DNA from: Litomosoides sigmodontis
Lineage: Eukaryota; Nematoda; Chromadorea; Rhabditida; Onchocercidae
Assembly (NCBI GenBank): GCA_963070105.1
Contig: OY718805.1
Span: forward strand, 6,382,001-6,446,000
Direction: 5' to 3'
DNA: 64,000 nucleotides
The notes beneath the pieces are model-generated. The model ran no database searches, was not told where the DNA came from, and saw nothing but the letters and a program-made list of their open reading frames with translations. Positions within the stretch are counted from its first letter, which is position 1. The number at the start of each line of letters is the position of its first letter. Below are positions 28,198-54,279 of the stretch, in pieces. The position numbers and the translations under genes are program-made.

Positions 28198-31100
28198 TTT
28201 CCCGTCGACAACAAATATTTTACGGTACATTAAAATTTCATTGAAGCGTTACAACAAAAGTATGTGTGGAATTTGTTGACTGAAAATCAATTTCATTATT
28301 ACAATGCTTGACGCTTGACTTTCGATCAGCTTACTTCCGATGTTACTTAATGGTAATACGGAAGGCTTGGAGATAAGGGGCAACTTTGGAATGGTTATGG
28401 AAAACGAAAACATTGGTTGTCTTCTGCATGATGCTATCAGAAATCAAAGATTGAAACTGATTGTGAGATTGAAATTGAGATAGAAGGGGAGTAGGCGCTT
28501 GGATGAGATTCAATTCTTCAGTGAATTTTCTCATTAGCAACACAGCATTAAAGTGCAATGAAATTTCGAGAACAAATGAATTATCAATTGACAGTTACTA
28601 AAAACGCTGTCAATGTGTGTCCGCGATGTTTTACATGTGAGGGTGGAATGGAGGAGGACTGAATTGATGAAAGATTTTGGTAGCAAATAAATCTTTTAAA
28701 AAATAAAATTAGAAATTTCGCAGTTTTGTTTTGCTAATATATTAAAACTAGAAAGTGAACGCCATCAACACTGACTTTTACTTATGTTGACTTTTTACAA
28801 CTACCATAAGTTTGTGCTCAAATCCAGTTCTCACTTCCACTCTCTTCAACTTCCCTGTCAGCTAGAGGAACTGTTATTACGGTATCCTTTAAAGGTGTCC
28901 AAGTACTATTGATATGTCTAACAAAGCAAATAGTAATTCTGTTCCTTAATTACATAAAAATGAATGAAACTGATTGAGCTAACATTAGTCATCAATTTTT
29001 TCTCCCTTTCTTGCATTTTACTTAGATCGCATTACTATTCCATTCAGTGGTCGCATCTCTTTCAACAAAATATTTGAAAACTTTTGCAAAATAGACAGAT
29101 TTACAGATTGACAGTAACAAGTTTGGGCACTTGTCACTTGCTGAGAGGAAGTACTTCCGATCAGATTACCACCCACTACCCACTGGCCACCGTTTCCGTC
29201 TAACGGTCACTTTACCTGCGATGCACTGCGACACAGAAGATTTAAATGAACAGAGAAACAAAGTTGAGGAGTATTTTGTGATATTTGCTTAGCATGGTTG
29301 CCAGTCAGCTTATTCATTTATTTATTTGTTTATTTATTTAGTAGCAAAATTAAATAGGCTTACTTTATTTTTGGAACTAAAACTAAGTTAACAACTTTAG
29401 CATTTAGGTTCAAATTAAGCTGTTATTAAGCCAAAAATTCTCATTTCAATTGCAATTACAAGTCGAAGATGAAATATGAAGCGTTAAATTGTACAATGTC
29501 TAATCACAATTCAAAGTCCTTCCAGCAAACATTCCTTCAATTAGGCCTTATATTAGTAGGACGTGTTTTTAATAAATAATAGGGAAGACGTGTTTGTCGC
29601 AGTTTACCAAATGTGCAATTAATGAGGAACTTTATTTTGGTTGCTTCGATAACTCCTAAGAACCAGTTCTCAAATGGAAACATTTTTTTTCCTCAATAGA
29701 ATTCATCTAAAATGACGAAATTTAGAAAATCGTGTTGGTTGCAATAATTTCTACGAGGTGCGGAAAAAATTCACTGATTTTCAAAACGTCTCCACACCTC
29801 CTCCTCCAATTACATCCAATTTTCTCATCGAACCGCAATGATTTATAATTAACACAATCTCTGTAATGCGACAAGTGTTGCATGCGATGAATCACTCCTC
29901 AATTCACACCTTTTTTATCGCTAATTGCTAAATTGCCGGAGACGGTTTTCACTCAGGCAGCGTTGTTTTCACGTACCCATCGTTATATCTGATAGGATTT
30001 CATCAGAAGATCTGTTGTAAGTTCTGTTCAGGCCAAAAGAGCACTAACTCGTTCTCACTGCAAAAATCACCATCGCATACCTCAGCCTTGTCTAAATTCA
30101 AATGAGTCCTCCGAAACCGATCGACCTGCAGTCGCTTACAACTCCCCCCGCTTCGCCACTCAATCACGCGAACTGCGTGCTCCACAACACCATGCAAAGC
30201 AAGTCTGCTTTGTCCACTTGCTTGCCTATTGCAATACAATACTTTCACGGAAAATGTTGATCAGTTAAACGGATCACTCGTCCGGCTAATTTCAACTATT
30301 TTTGCCACTGACAGTAATTCACTTGTGGGTGTCAATTTGCATGATGCAAAGCTGAAGGAAGCGGTCAGCGTAAACAGCGCAATCCAACAGATGGACAGAT
30401 AGATATTTCCGAGATGGAAAGGGCGCTAAATTCAATTCGACTTGTGAAATGCATTCGCTATGGCTATTTTTCACAGCTGCAGTTTTTGGAAGTGAATAGT
30501 TTTTGTAGAAAGAAGGTTTAAAGGGTTGAAAGACTAGAAGGATTCGAATGAAACATGGAGGGAGTTGTGAAACAAAAAGCACCCATTGAAATGCACATCC
30601 ATCCATTGAATAGTTCAAATTAAATTTAAAATTAAAATCACAGTTCGTGACAGTTTCTCGATAGGAACAGAATATATGAATCATTTATTTCATAGCAATT
30701 GCAAAGCAAAGCAAAGATGTAGCAAATTTTAGAAATTCGTCCTTGTTTCCTTAACTTTTGTAATTACATGCCTATAAATTGCTTGTCTTTCAGCTGAAAA
30801 TTATATTAATTTAAACGTTGGACAGTCACATTGTTGAACAGCTATCATTGGAAAGACTGATTATACTTGCAGTTTGAAGCTAATTTGCAAGCCTATAAGT
30901 GTAAGCTGCGAAAGATAAGATTTAAAAGGAAGAGTTAACGCACAGCCGGACATCGCATTGATAGTTGAATTTGGAAATGTTCGCAAACATTCCGCAGCAG
31001 TTTAACGCGCCCGCATTAATTTGACTTTTGTTTTTGTTGTTGAGAAATGGTAGAACATAGCATGGTGGAGTAAATCGCACTCCCAATATTTCCTTTACAG

Positions 31101-31235
31101 ATAATACAGTAGCGATAATTGAACAAATTACAGTTATAACTGTAAAATTGAATTATATTTAACGAAAAAAAAGTTTAATTTTAATAGAATTAAACTGAAA
31201 TGACAAACGACTTCTTCCTCAACAAATTGACATTT
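28198..31235. other. Intergenic, no gene recognised
   Basis: Lies between the ATT repeat and the 3' end of the minus-strand amino-acid transporter. Two minus-strand ORFs (30003-30248 and 30319-30684, 81 and 121 aa) have no recognisable domain, no splice support and a composition like random AT-rich frames, so they are not called. Confidence 0.55.
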
Positions 31236-34163
31236 CTATTTTTTTCTTGCAATCTCCGCTGCTGTCGCAAAGTTGTTATTAGCGATTCTGCACATTCGGT
31301 TACCAGATGCCTTTTTTTTTAAGAAATTTAAAAGTTTATTGTCTCTGAACATACCATTTATAAGCATTAAAATTGAAAGTGAAACTTTTGGCGTCTTTTG
31401 CAGCACTCTGAAATGTCGAAAATAATTTACGCTTCAAGTTGCTAATATTTCTTACTAGCCAAATGAAATACAGCAAATAATCGATGGCTAAATAATTTCG
31501 TAACAAATAAACTTTCTCTTACCTTGCGGTATGCGAAAAGACTTACTCGGAAAATGTCGGTGTAATCCATGTATTGCTCTTCTCATCATAATTAGCACTT
31601 TTAATATAAATGTTGTAAAGCGTTGGCAGAATAACACACGTACAAGGCACTGTTGTACTTCCGAATAAATTCATTACGGAACCAAAATTCGGTAGCGACA
31701 GACCAACGAATAACGCCAGGAAGAGTAGGCTCGTGCGAACAATTACACGTTTAACGCAGAACTCTTTAATGGGTCAAATTTTTATTTCCAATATATTCCT
31801 GATGAATTATAGAATACCGGTGTAATAGCACAAATTGTGAAACGTTATGGGACAGTTTTACATCTCTATAATGGTATCTCATAACTTTTAATTAATTTTA
31901 ATTTCTTATTGGATTTTAAGTGGGGTTTAAATTATTCTGGAAAGGGAACTAACTATGCGGTACATCAAAAATGTCTTCCAGTTGCAGGTTAATCGGATTT
32001 ACAGTAATAATAATGGCAAGAATACAATGTATTGCCAAGGATAAATCAGCAACATTACGGATCCAGGCTGTTTGCACTGAATCTATCACTGAGTTCTCCA
32101 TGCTAACACCGTATACGAGAAACGAGTACACTGATAATGGCATGTAAAGCAATGCCACAACTAAAATTTAGATTTTGGATATATTTATCGAAAAAACACC
32201 AAGTCTGTGTAGTCATTCCTATTGCAGCAAATATCAATCGCCGATACAGTTATGGACGGTCTAAACGAATTCAAAATAAAACTAACAAATGAATCCAACG
32301 AAGATTGATTTTTTGAAATCTGAAGGATTGCGCATATCATTTTGCACAGTCGGGAACACTTGATGTCCATTGAAAGCGAACAGGAAAATCCCTAAGCCAA
32401 GAATGGAATCAATTGAAATATCCGAGTACTGAGCCTCATAGTAACAGTCATTAAAATCCAGGCTAATACCGACAATTGTCATAGCGATTGTTATAATGGT
32501 GCAAATAACAGCAATGACAATTGCCCACCTGAAAATGAAACTCTCTGTTCAGTGAACTTTCAAGACATATCAGTTTGCTCGGCGAAAGAAAGCCTAGCAC
32601 ATACAGCTGTCTAGATAGGTAGTGGAATTGGACTGAAAAAGAAACACTTACCAGAAATCAGCCGGCGATTTGAGGAATGTAACAGGCAATATAGCTAGGG
32701 TGACGACGAAAAGAAGTAAGCAAAAATTGAGGTTCACATCGAAATTGGCCATAAATTTTTGGATTATCTTGGATGAAAGAAGTATGTAAACCACAGTTGC
32801 ACCGAATAGAGTTAGGTACACAGTAATCTTTGTGATTATTCTGAACAGAGAGAGAGAGGAAGAGAGAATAAGTCAGGCGATTAGAAAGAAAAGGTACAAA
32901 AGGAAGTACGAAGATTTGAAATATGAGTTTTCGAAAATGACAAAGAAGTCAATCAGGCGAAAGGATTAAGACAAACTCCGATTGCTTGCCCATGCTTCGT
33001 AAAGCCATCTCTGGAAACGGTTTCCGGCAATGCTTGCGATATTCAGGCCATCGTTCACGCATAATATCCCATGTGTCAGCAAGTAGCCAACCAGTTATCA
33101 CAAAAATTATGCAGATAATTGCCATAAACACAATGCCTAGTAGAAATCCTGAAATAGTTGGTCTAAGGCCTGCGACAAAGAATTCATCGAGTAGTTGCTA
33201 ATTGCTGTTAGTGAGCCTGAGATTTCCCGACTTGCCAGCTACCAGTCTGTTTGACGTCATAGACTACTACATTACCTTTTCCATACGTGCGAAGATTTGG
33301 CAATGAATATCAGTTATTTTCAAAACTTGGAATGAGGCCTGTTCGAAGATATGAAAATGAAAATATTTTATCCTCGAAAATACTTAGGCAAATAAAGTTC
33401 TCGAAAGTTTTTGTTAAATTTTTGTTATTAAACAAGCCTGTTTGAGCGAATGCAACTGGCATTGCAACGACACCACCGCCAACTAAATCGCCTAAAATGA
33501 ACAGCGATGCGACGAACCAATTAATTCCTTGTGGCTGTTCACTTGCACTTGAACTTATCCCAGATTCAATCTTGAAATTTAAGCATGAAGTTTCAAGACA
33601 TCCTTCTTTCTACATCAGTCTTTGCCTTATGAAGTTTTAATGCAACCATGAAAATGTTAAACCTTTCAGCTCTAATTTTTGCTTTACTTAACAGGTTGAA
33701 CGATGAACAGATGCGACATAAATGGTATCAAAGTTTGTTAAAGTGTTCTTGCCATGCAAATGCCTAATAGAACTTGCTGCCAAATAGTCTAGCAAGGTGA
33801 GATAGAACTCACTCAAAATTACTAATAGTTTGCTAGCGAATAAAAAAGAGAAACTATGTCAGTGTCTAGCGCAGGTCTTCTGTTTCTCAATGAAGAAGGC
33901 TCGACGTACCTCCAAATTTGATGTTTTTTCAGTGGTACCATCAGTCTTAGTTGTTAGTTGACGCTAAAACTTACTGATTATATGCTTACAAATTGAGTAT
34001 ATCAGACATATATCAGCTAGCACCGGTCCCGTTGGACACGTCACAGAATGATATCACAAACGACCAGTGAAGCAACTACCTTCGTGCCCTCTACGTTAAC
34101 CGCATCTATTGAGAGCGTTGCGTCTACTGATTCATTTTCAGTGCTTCTTATTTCACTCGACAT
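31236..34163 (-). CDS. Amino-acid permease of the SLC32/36/38 (Aa_trans) family
   Basis: Proton- or sodium-coupled amino-acid transporter with about 11 membrane helices; the substrate cannot be read from sequence. Minus-strand exons: 34080-34163, 33910-33963, 33438-33570, 32973-33148, 32652-32827, 32287-32528, 31954-32160, 31547-31763 and 31236-31407. Total 1461 nt, 486 aa. Hydrophilic N-terminus, then helix 1 with [20 protein letters not shown]. After helix 2 comes [20 protein letters not shown], typical of the nematode branch. Also present: [53 protein letters not shown] and [14 protein letters not shown]. The intron between 33438 and 33148 has a GC donor. The donor at 32973 (GTCTTA) and the last exon (31236-31407), whose C-terminal helix is not a good match, are the weakest parts. 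Confidence 0.88.
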
Positions 34164-36780
34164 GGTATTCTGGAAACGTATGAAGACGCGTAATACATCT
34201 ACCACTGGATAGTGAGTGGATTTTCGTGGAAGAGTTTGATGATTACTTCTTCTCTACACCTCCTTACCTATCTGCAAATTTAAAATGAGCGGAAAGATGA
34301 ATGTGAAGAAGAGGGCAAATGTCCGAGTCACTTTAGCTTCTTTCTCTTCAAGCAAATTCTCTTCCAAATGGGATCGATAGCGGAGATCTCAACGGAACAA
34401 TTCAATTTTCAAGAGGTGGAAATTTTTCTCAATGAAATTGCACATTTTATGATTTTCAATTAAAAAAACAGAGCAAAGCACATGTCAACCTTGCTTGCCC
34501 AACAAGAGACCGATTAACAGTGATGTTAAAGTTAGTTTTTTATTCGTTTATATATTAATTCACTTCCTTTTAAGTTAGAGCAGTACGCTCGTCGGGCGTT
34601 TAGAAGGCTCTTAAAATTACTCTTTTAAAAACCATTTGCACGGTTGGTTATTCAAAAATGTCCGCTATTGCATGATTTTTCTTAAACTATCAGACTGGAG
34701 AAGCACTCCCACTGATTGTTTAAATTTCATAGTTTGACAATTCAAGAGAATTACGTTTTCGATTGTTACAAATAGTGAATAAATTAATTAAGTGTAAAAC
34801 ACTAAACAATTAATCGAAATCTAAACTACTAAAATTTTCAACTGGTAATTCTATCATCGATAGCACAGATGGGAAGAAATTAAAAAAAAAAAACTATAAG
34901 TGCGCTCTTTCCATTCAGAAAATTTAAAAATTTCAGGAATCGAAAAAATTGCAACAAAGAAAGAAACAAAACCTGAAAGAGAGATGAAATAGCCACTCAG
35001 TAGGAATCGTTGAATTGATAGGAAAAAGTCTGCTAGTAACTTTAGAGGGTGATTTTGGGTGAGCCAAGGATATGCTCCACGACAACTGCTAGTCATTCCA
35101 TCCATGCACCTGACGTTGCAACGTTGATTTCACAAATTCTGAACTGAAATACCTTAACACTTAGGAATAAAAAAGTCTGTCACACTTATGCATGGATAAA
35201 TTCATGCCATGGCATTTTGCGTCACTCAAATGTACAAAGACTTCCTCCCAATGCATCACAATAAATTGCAAAATGTCTCACTACGTGCTACATTTCAGTG
35301 ATTTCGGCCGAATTCCTTTACCACTGCAATTATTGAAAAATAAAATTATAGCGTAAAATTCAAATTCACCCATATTGCTCGTTAATTCGAATCGCTGTTG
35401 TGTGTTAAGCAAAGGTTGTAGGCGCCTCTACAGTGCATAACTGGTGTTTGATTGCCTATCTAAATCTATGCCAAATTTCAATTTCCGATCAAAGTACGTC
35501 TATTAGACAATATTGCATATAATTGTCCATTGATAGTTCCATACGATGGAAAGAGTTGCCGAACTTGGCACTCCACATCTTCTTAGACACCAAGTTGGAT
35601 AATCTTTCGTTTTTTGCGAAATTGAGCTTTTCAAATCGTTAATTTGGTGTGGTCGTTCAGCAAATATATAATTATAAAATCGTAAGAGAACATTTTCAAA
35701 TTGTTTTGGGTAGAAGCAACAGTTTTATTCAATTAAATTCAATTTTTACTTTCCATTGGCTCAATCATTTCTGCGTCAGATGTCTGAGGCTGTGCACTTA
35801 ATAAGCAGCCTGAAATTATAAAATCACACTCAAAGCTTTACTAGATTTCTGAAGATTTGCATAAATCACCACTCTTCCTGCCCTTGCACCTTCTCCACAC
35901 AAATTTGCATAAGATGCTCGCCCTGAAAAACAACATCAACTTCCCCCTTTCTGCGTTCATTCTTCTCATCAAGCATCCCGGTCGGTTGACTTCACTCTTC
36001 TCTAGATCAGTACTTCTAATTGGTAGGAATGGACTATCCGCGCTGGGTCGGATTCTATCAACCCAGTGCGCCTTTTGAATCTCTCAATGCTCCCTGTATG
36101 TTTTATAATTTCAATTTTTATTGCATTGAATCATTATTTGGAAATTCAAAAATTACTTCAACCAAAGTTTCACATTTAACTTCACCACTCCTATGAAAAA
36201 TTAACTAGATAGTTTAGATCCAACTTAATAAGTTAAAACAAAACTGTTGCATTTCTTTACTGTTTTTTCATCCGTGTTTTTTTATAAATTAAATATGTCA
36301 CTTGATTATGTTTTTATAAATGAAGCACATGATGAATTTTCATAAGATTTTTTAGCTAAAATCTTACAGTAAGTAAGAATAAATGAAGTTTTGATGGTAG
36401 ATCTCATATCAAATGTTTAGTAAATAAATTAACCGAGGGGTTTCAGAACTTAATAATCGTTTAATTATTTTATCAAAGCTTACATTTAGGATGAACCTAC
36501 CACTACCAATATTTCAGCAAAGTAATTTTGACTGCTAATGAAGCTATTCCAAAATTTCCGGTGTCCTAAACTCCATTTATTTCTGTTTGAAACACGTGGA
36601 GTTGATTAACCGATTGATACAGCATCTGCTTAATTGAATATCACCTGTGACTAAAATCATTTTACATAAGTGTCACTTGACTGATACCTCGTACTGTTGG
36701 CTTTCCTTTCATTATTTGGATCTACGCAATCCTGTGAAAGAAATTAAGAATGTCAAAGTCTAAATATTTCAAATTGTGGA
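34164..36780. other. Upstream flank of the permease gene, no gene recognised
   Basis: Contains the promoter side of the minus-strand amino-acid transporter. Short ORFs at 34854-35105 (-) and 35857-36078 (+) have no supporting homology or splice sites and are not called. Confidence 0.5.
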
Positions 36781-37155
36781 TCACGATTTATTCGTTTTTT
36801 CAGTTATTTCAGACAGAATGGATACAGCACCGCAAATGACTGCCGCAAACTGGCAAACAAGCCAAGGATACATGCTTCCAGCACTAGTACACCAATCTCC
36901 CATTGCAGCCAATAATGTTAGCACTATCTCATGGTTTGCATAAATTTCAAGACTTGCTCTAAAAGTCGACATTGACAACGTGTTTCCTCTTGCTGTAATG
37001 GAAAAGCAAATAATGATCACGTCATCGATAACGTCAATTTGTTGCAGTATACGTTCGAATCTGTCCACATCGATGAAAATCATTTTCATCATCGACAATC
37101 GCTTCGTATTCGTGAACTGAGCCCAATCTGGCTCCCACCTCCACGAGCTATCCAA
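36781..37155 (-). CDS. Hypothetical open frame, possible C-terminal exon of a membrane protein
   Basis: Minus-strand open frame ending at a TGA at 36781-36783. The last part has a good acceptor (TTTTCCATTACAG just above 36985) and reads RGNTLSMSTFRASLEIYA, then LTLLAAMGDWC and a hydrophobic stretch PWLVCQFAAVICGAVSILSE near the end. The pattern of a short helix, a conserved Asp and a final PWLV...SIL helix recalls the C-terminus of peroxisomal PEX11 proteins, but the resemblance is weak. The upstream part is uncertain because another frame of the same strand is also open. A possible first exon (MDQAEFYISRSPKILQQMGR) lies at 37290-37357. This may be spurious. Confidence 0.25.
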   Translation of the reverse strand: MDSSWRWEPDWAQFTNTKRLSMMKMIFIDVDRFERILQQIDVIDDVIIICFSITARGNTLSMSTFRASLEIYANHEIVLTLLAAMGDWCTSAGSMYPWLVCQFAAVICGAVSILSEITEKTNKS

Positions 37156-37379
37156 TCACTCGTATCTGTTAACAACAATTCGCAATCCGCCGGAAATATT
37201 GTTCGTTCGTTCGTTCCTATAACAATCTGCGTGAAACAGACTGCAAATAAATCCGCTGCAGGGGTTTAGCGTTATTGGACCGACATTACCTGGTGCTCGC
37301 CCCATCTGCTGAAGGATTTTCGGTGACCTACTAATATAAAACTCAGCTTGATCCATCTTTAGTTTCACCTTATTTCCAG

Positions 37380-37631
37380 GTTAGCGTTGTGAACGTCGAT
37401 CCCACAGGTGGTAGCCAAATTGTCACCCGACGTCGTCAGGATGGGCATTTGGACGTTCGCATCATATATTCACGTGAATTCATTGTTGCGGCATCGGCTA
37501 GTCCATATGCACTGTTGCCACCCGCTAATTTCCGACATATGGTGTTGGAAATGATGGATATCATTCCTAAATTTCCAAAAAGCTATTATAATTCCATTCG
37601 CACAGACGATGCCTCCGGCAATTCTCACTAA
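37380..37631 (+). CDS. Possible 4E-BP-like terminal exon (partial)
   Basis: Plus-strand exon with a good acceptor (TTATTTCCAG at 37370-37379) running 83 codons to TAA at 37629-37631. There is no in-frame ATG before the key motif, so an upstream exon would be needed; none was identified. It encodes RIIYSREFIVAASASPY followed by LLPPANF. Animal 4E-BPs carry R-I-I-Y-D-R-K-F-L with an SP dipeptide and PP downstream at matching distances, which bind eIF4E through Y-x4-L-phi. Here the Leu is Ile. The usual phosphorylated TPGG repeats are absent, and LEMMDI is only a loose echo of the C-terminal TOS motif. Family assignment is inference from a short motif. The exon may instead belong to an unrelated protein. 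Confidence 0.35.
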   Translation, partial: VSVVNVDPTGGSQIVTRRRQDGHLDVRIIYSREFIVAASASPYALLPPANFRHMVLEMMDIIPKFPKSYYNSIRTDDASGNSH

Positions 37632-38810
37632 TTCACATAGCAACGTCGCCTTATCCAGCTTTCTTAGTTAAGGATCGAAATCAGTGAGACATTTCCACAC
37701 CTAGAAAAGCTCTGGAACTTTATCATAAAAAAGCAACATTCAAAAGTGCTAAATTTATATCAACAGTACCTTTCCGAATTATTTTTTATCACTTATTTTC
37801 ATTTCGCGCTATCATCACTGTAAAACAACATTCAAAAATGCTAAATTCATATTAACAGTAGTACCTTTCCGACAAAACGGCACACCGTTGTTTTACAACA
37901 TTGTACTGTCATCAATGCCACCACTCTGGTCAGCTATAAAGCTTGCAGAAACTGATCGCTAAACAGATGCATTTCTACTACCAATGTGTCGTAAACAAAG
38001 CAATAAACACACTTTTTTCGACTTCTGCTAACGTAAAATCAACAGCGCTGTCCCCTCTCGTTTCCTTTTCACAGACAACCTTTGCAGATATCCTGTTAAT
38101 GACAACACTTTACTATCCAGTGAACTAAAACTGACGTGTTCACTTCCAGTAGCAGGCCTACAACTTAACATTTATTTCCTCGTTAAGTGAAAAAAAATCT
38201 AAACATTTTGGCAAACCAACGTCAAACCGCCTGCTCAAAGTTCGTTGAAATCGTGCAGAACGACATGCCAATCATCCTGGTCGTTCAGCGCAATAGACCA
38301 TTCTCAGGATGAGGATTTTAAGTGTGTGTAAAGTTAGATGTGTTTAATGGTTCTAGTAGGGAGGTTCTTTCTCTTTGATGTTCTGGAAGGGATATTATAG
38401 TTAGTTTGAGGGAGGACACAAGGGATATAAAAACTAAAAGAGGTCACTTCTTATGCAAGAAGGAGGGACACCGACATATGAACGCTCTGCTTAGTGACTT
38501 GTGTGGATAGCTTTTTCAGTGATCACTACAGCTGTTCTACTTAATGTAACGGAAATCTGAATGTTTTGTTTTTCTATATTCTAATTTATTGCCAGCATAT
38601 AAGTGAGACAACCAGGGCGCGATGATTGATTATTTTTACTAATTCAGTACATGATTGCTGCAGAAATTTGAAGTAATTTCACTTCCTTTATTTGATTAAC
38701 GTTTTAGTTGATTTATAAGTACGCATATGTGTAGGTGGATGTTTGAGAATTGTTTTACTCGTTGCGTTGTACTTTGTTTCTCGCAAATGTCCTATCCATT
38801 TTAAGAATCT
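37632..38810. other. Intergenic, upstream of the RNA polymerase I gene
   Basis: No gene recognised apart from the duplicated block at 37734-37872. It should include the promoter of the RNA polymerase I subunit gene starting at 38811. Confidence 0.5.
37734..37872 (+). repeat. Direct repeat of about 45 bp, two diverged copies
   Basis: Copy 1 at 37734-37777 and copy 2 at 37826-37872 share the order CAACATTCAAAA, TGCTAAATT, ATAT, AACAGTA, CCTTTCCGA. They differ by a few substitutions and a 3-base insertion in copy 2. The spacer is about 48 bases. Function unknown. Confidence 0.8.
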
Positions 38811-51991
<13,181 letters not shown>

Positions 51992-54279
51992 CAGTTTTTC
52001 GGATTTCTTAATTACCTGAATGTTTTATATGATGTATTTTGAAGCTTTCCATTTGCACAGCTTAATTTTCCTTTTCAGTTGCAAAGAAATTTTCATTCTG
52101 TTTTCTGACGAAAGCATTCTTTCAACTATTAGTTGAAACTGACTTATTTCCTTTTTATGAAACATTTACGGATTCATTCAAAAAAAAGAGAAATTATGTA
52201 CCTTTTTTTGAAGTTAATGGTAATTTAAATGTTATTGGATTTTATGCTGTCAGTAGTGCTCAGGGCGTTTGTTTTACATTCTCTGTTTCTGTTAACACTA
52301 TATAATTCTTAATCGTACTTCTCCGTACTTCTATTTACGTTTCTCCTTTTACTTGCTTTATTTTCTACGCGAGTTTGGTATGTTTCGTTAAATGGGACCA
52401 ATTTATGTGTGAAAACATTATGTGCTTGGTTATTTTTAGGACTACGGGTAATATTGAGTGAAAATTTATTACAGTTTAAAGGTCATTGGTAATTGGAAAT
52501 TTATTTTTTATAGATCTAATCTATTTGTTTTAGTAACCAGAGTGATTTTAGATTTCCAAATTGAATGACCAAAGACTAGAACTCGTCTTTTGTTTACATC
52601 GTTAGCTTTCAGTTCTAGATGTTTCTGTTGGAAGTTTTGACGAATATATAAGATGATAATGACCGATCATTAAAAATTTGTCACGCAATTGATACATTTT
52701 TGTTGTCTATATGTAGACGTTTACAGTAATCAGCTAAAGATGAAAATGGAAGGGAGTCGATTCGAAATTAAACAATACACGAGAGTAAGATTTGATTCTA
52801 CAGTTTGGTTTGTTGCTGTAAATTTTAAAGTGGATAGTTCACTAAAAGAAGGAATTGTCGAGAATTAAAATCTCGAAAACATTTTAAGGAAGCATGGATG
52901 GAAGATTGTGTAAAAATCCTTAGAAATTGCGAATTTCTAAATGATTACTGTGAAGGATACATATTGTTCTTTTTCAATGGCTTAACGCATTCCCAGACAA
53001 ATCAAACAACGGTTGTTATCTGTTATATTACGTGTAAGACCACTCGTTTCAAAATTTAACGTGGTATTTGTCATTCATGCTGTACCTTATAACTGCTGGA
53101 GACGGTAAAATAAAGAATTTAACATCTCTGTGCGGCATATTCCGATGCAAAGTAACACTTCAGTTTATCGTAGCTTCCGCCAAATCTACAGCGTAAATAG
53201 CGCAAACCATTTGAAAAAAAATGAGAAGTGAAAGTGCTGAAGCGATTTTGTGAAAGGTAAATTGTTCAGAAACAAGTGACAACATTGGATGCTGCCTTGC
53301 ATTTAGGAAAACACTTAAATCTTCAAGACGATGGGAATTTCGCGCTGAAAAACGTCGCACGAATTTCGTCATTGTATGCTACCCTTTAGTGAAATTAACC
53401 GGCAAAATATAAGGAAGCAACGTTTTTTTAGTGACCAGAAGTATTTGTGAAGCGTGGAGAGTCTTACTTATGTGTTGAATGCGCACAATATTTGTTTTGC
53501 AACAGAAATGCGGATTGTTGCAAATTTCTTAAAGGCGCACTGAGTTTAAACTGATCAGCTTTGTGAAGTCATCAGTCCAGTCAAAATTCATACATGTTCG
53601 TTGTCGAAGGACTTTAATTCATTCTTCAGCGACTACTTTCTAATTTAGCAGCTTCCTTTTTGATCTGTATTTTTAAATAACTTAGCTTGTCATGGTTTTG
53701 TTCTGCGTTTAAACAGATTCTCGTGCTCAAAACGAACTTTACGTTCTAACTGCCATACTATTTCGCAATCCGAATCAGCATCCTCACGTAAGAGCCTATT
53801 CCCAACGATATCACGGATTCAAATTCACTATCAGCTCTCCCAAAGTACCATAATTATCTCGAAAGAGTTGAAAATTTTACGGCCCAGGAGTTTTTGGAAT
53901 GAACCTTCGGTGTTCGCACGTATGCATAGTTTCGGTGGCAATTATTTCGTCATTGGGTATTTGTTTGACGTTTCTGTAACGATATCATTGATAGCGAAGA
54001 AAGCTGTACGAGTTCCATGCAGCCTTCTTGGTTATCTACTGCATTACGTCACTACGTCACTCCCAAATGCTCACTTCAATGATGCGCAACGATGTTGTGT
54101 CCATGTGACAGCAGTCGGTAATATGCTTGTTGCCGTTTTGCAGTGCCTTTCTTGGCTTGGACTCTTTAAACTTCTTTTCTAAAATTCATTTTTGGTTTAA
54201 ATTTTGGCCTGCTCGCAATATTCTGGTAGTGCAGCCTCTGAAGCACTTTGAATACATCAGCTCATTCAAATTTTCAAAG
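51992..54279. other. Intergenic between the Pol I subunit and HORMA genes
   Basis: About 2.3 kb holding the Pol I gene's 3' UTR and the HORMA gene's upstream region. A plus-strand ORF at 53868-54182 (104 aa, hydrophobic ends, no domain recognised) is not called. A small minus-strand ORF is listed separately. Confidence 0.5.
53160..53372 (-). CDS. Hypothetical 70-aa ORF with one membrane segment
   Basis: Single-exon minus-strand ORF. The N-terminus is basic (MTKFVRRFSARNSHR), like a mitochondrial presequence. A hydrophobic stretch (about residues 44-62, ALSLLIFFQMVCAIYAVDLA) follows. The layout resembles small respiratory-chain subunits such as COX7A, but the sequence match is not strong enough to claim that. 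It may be a chance ORF. Confidence 0.2.
   Translation of the reverse strand: MTKFVRRFSARNSHRLEDLSVFLNARQHPMLSLVSEQFTFHKIASALSLLIFFQMVCAIYAVDLAEATIN

Noticed and set aside
30319..30684. 121-aa minus-strand ORF
   Set aside because: No domain, no splice support and a composition typical of chance frames in AT-rich DNA.
53868..54182. 104-aa plus-strand ORF upstream of the HORMA gene
   Set aside because: No recognisable domain or splice support, and not in a position to join the HORMA start at 54280.
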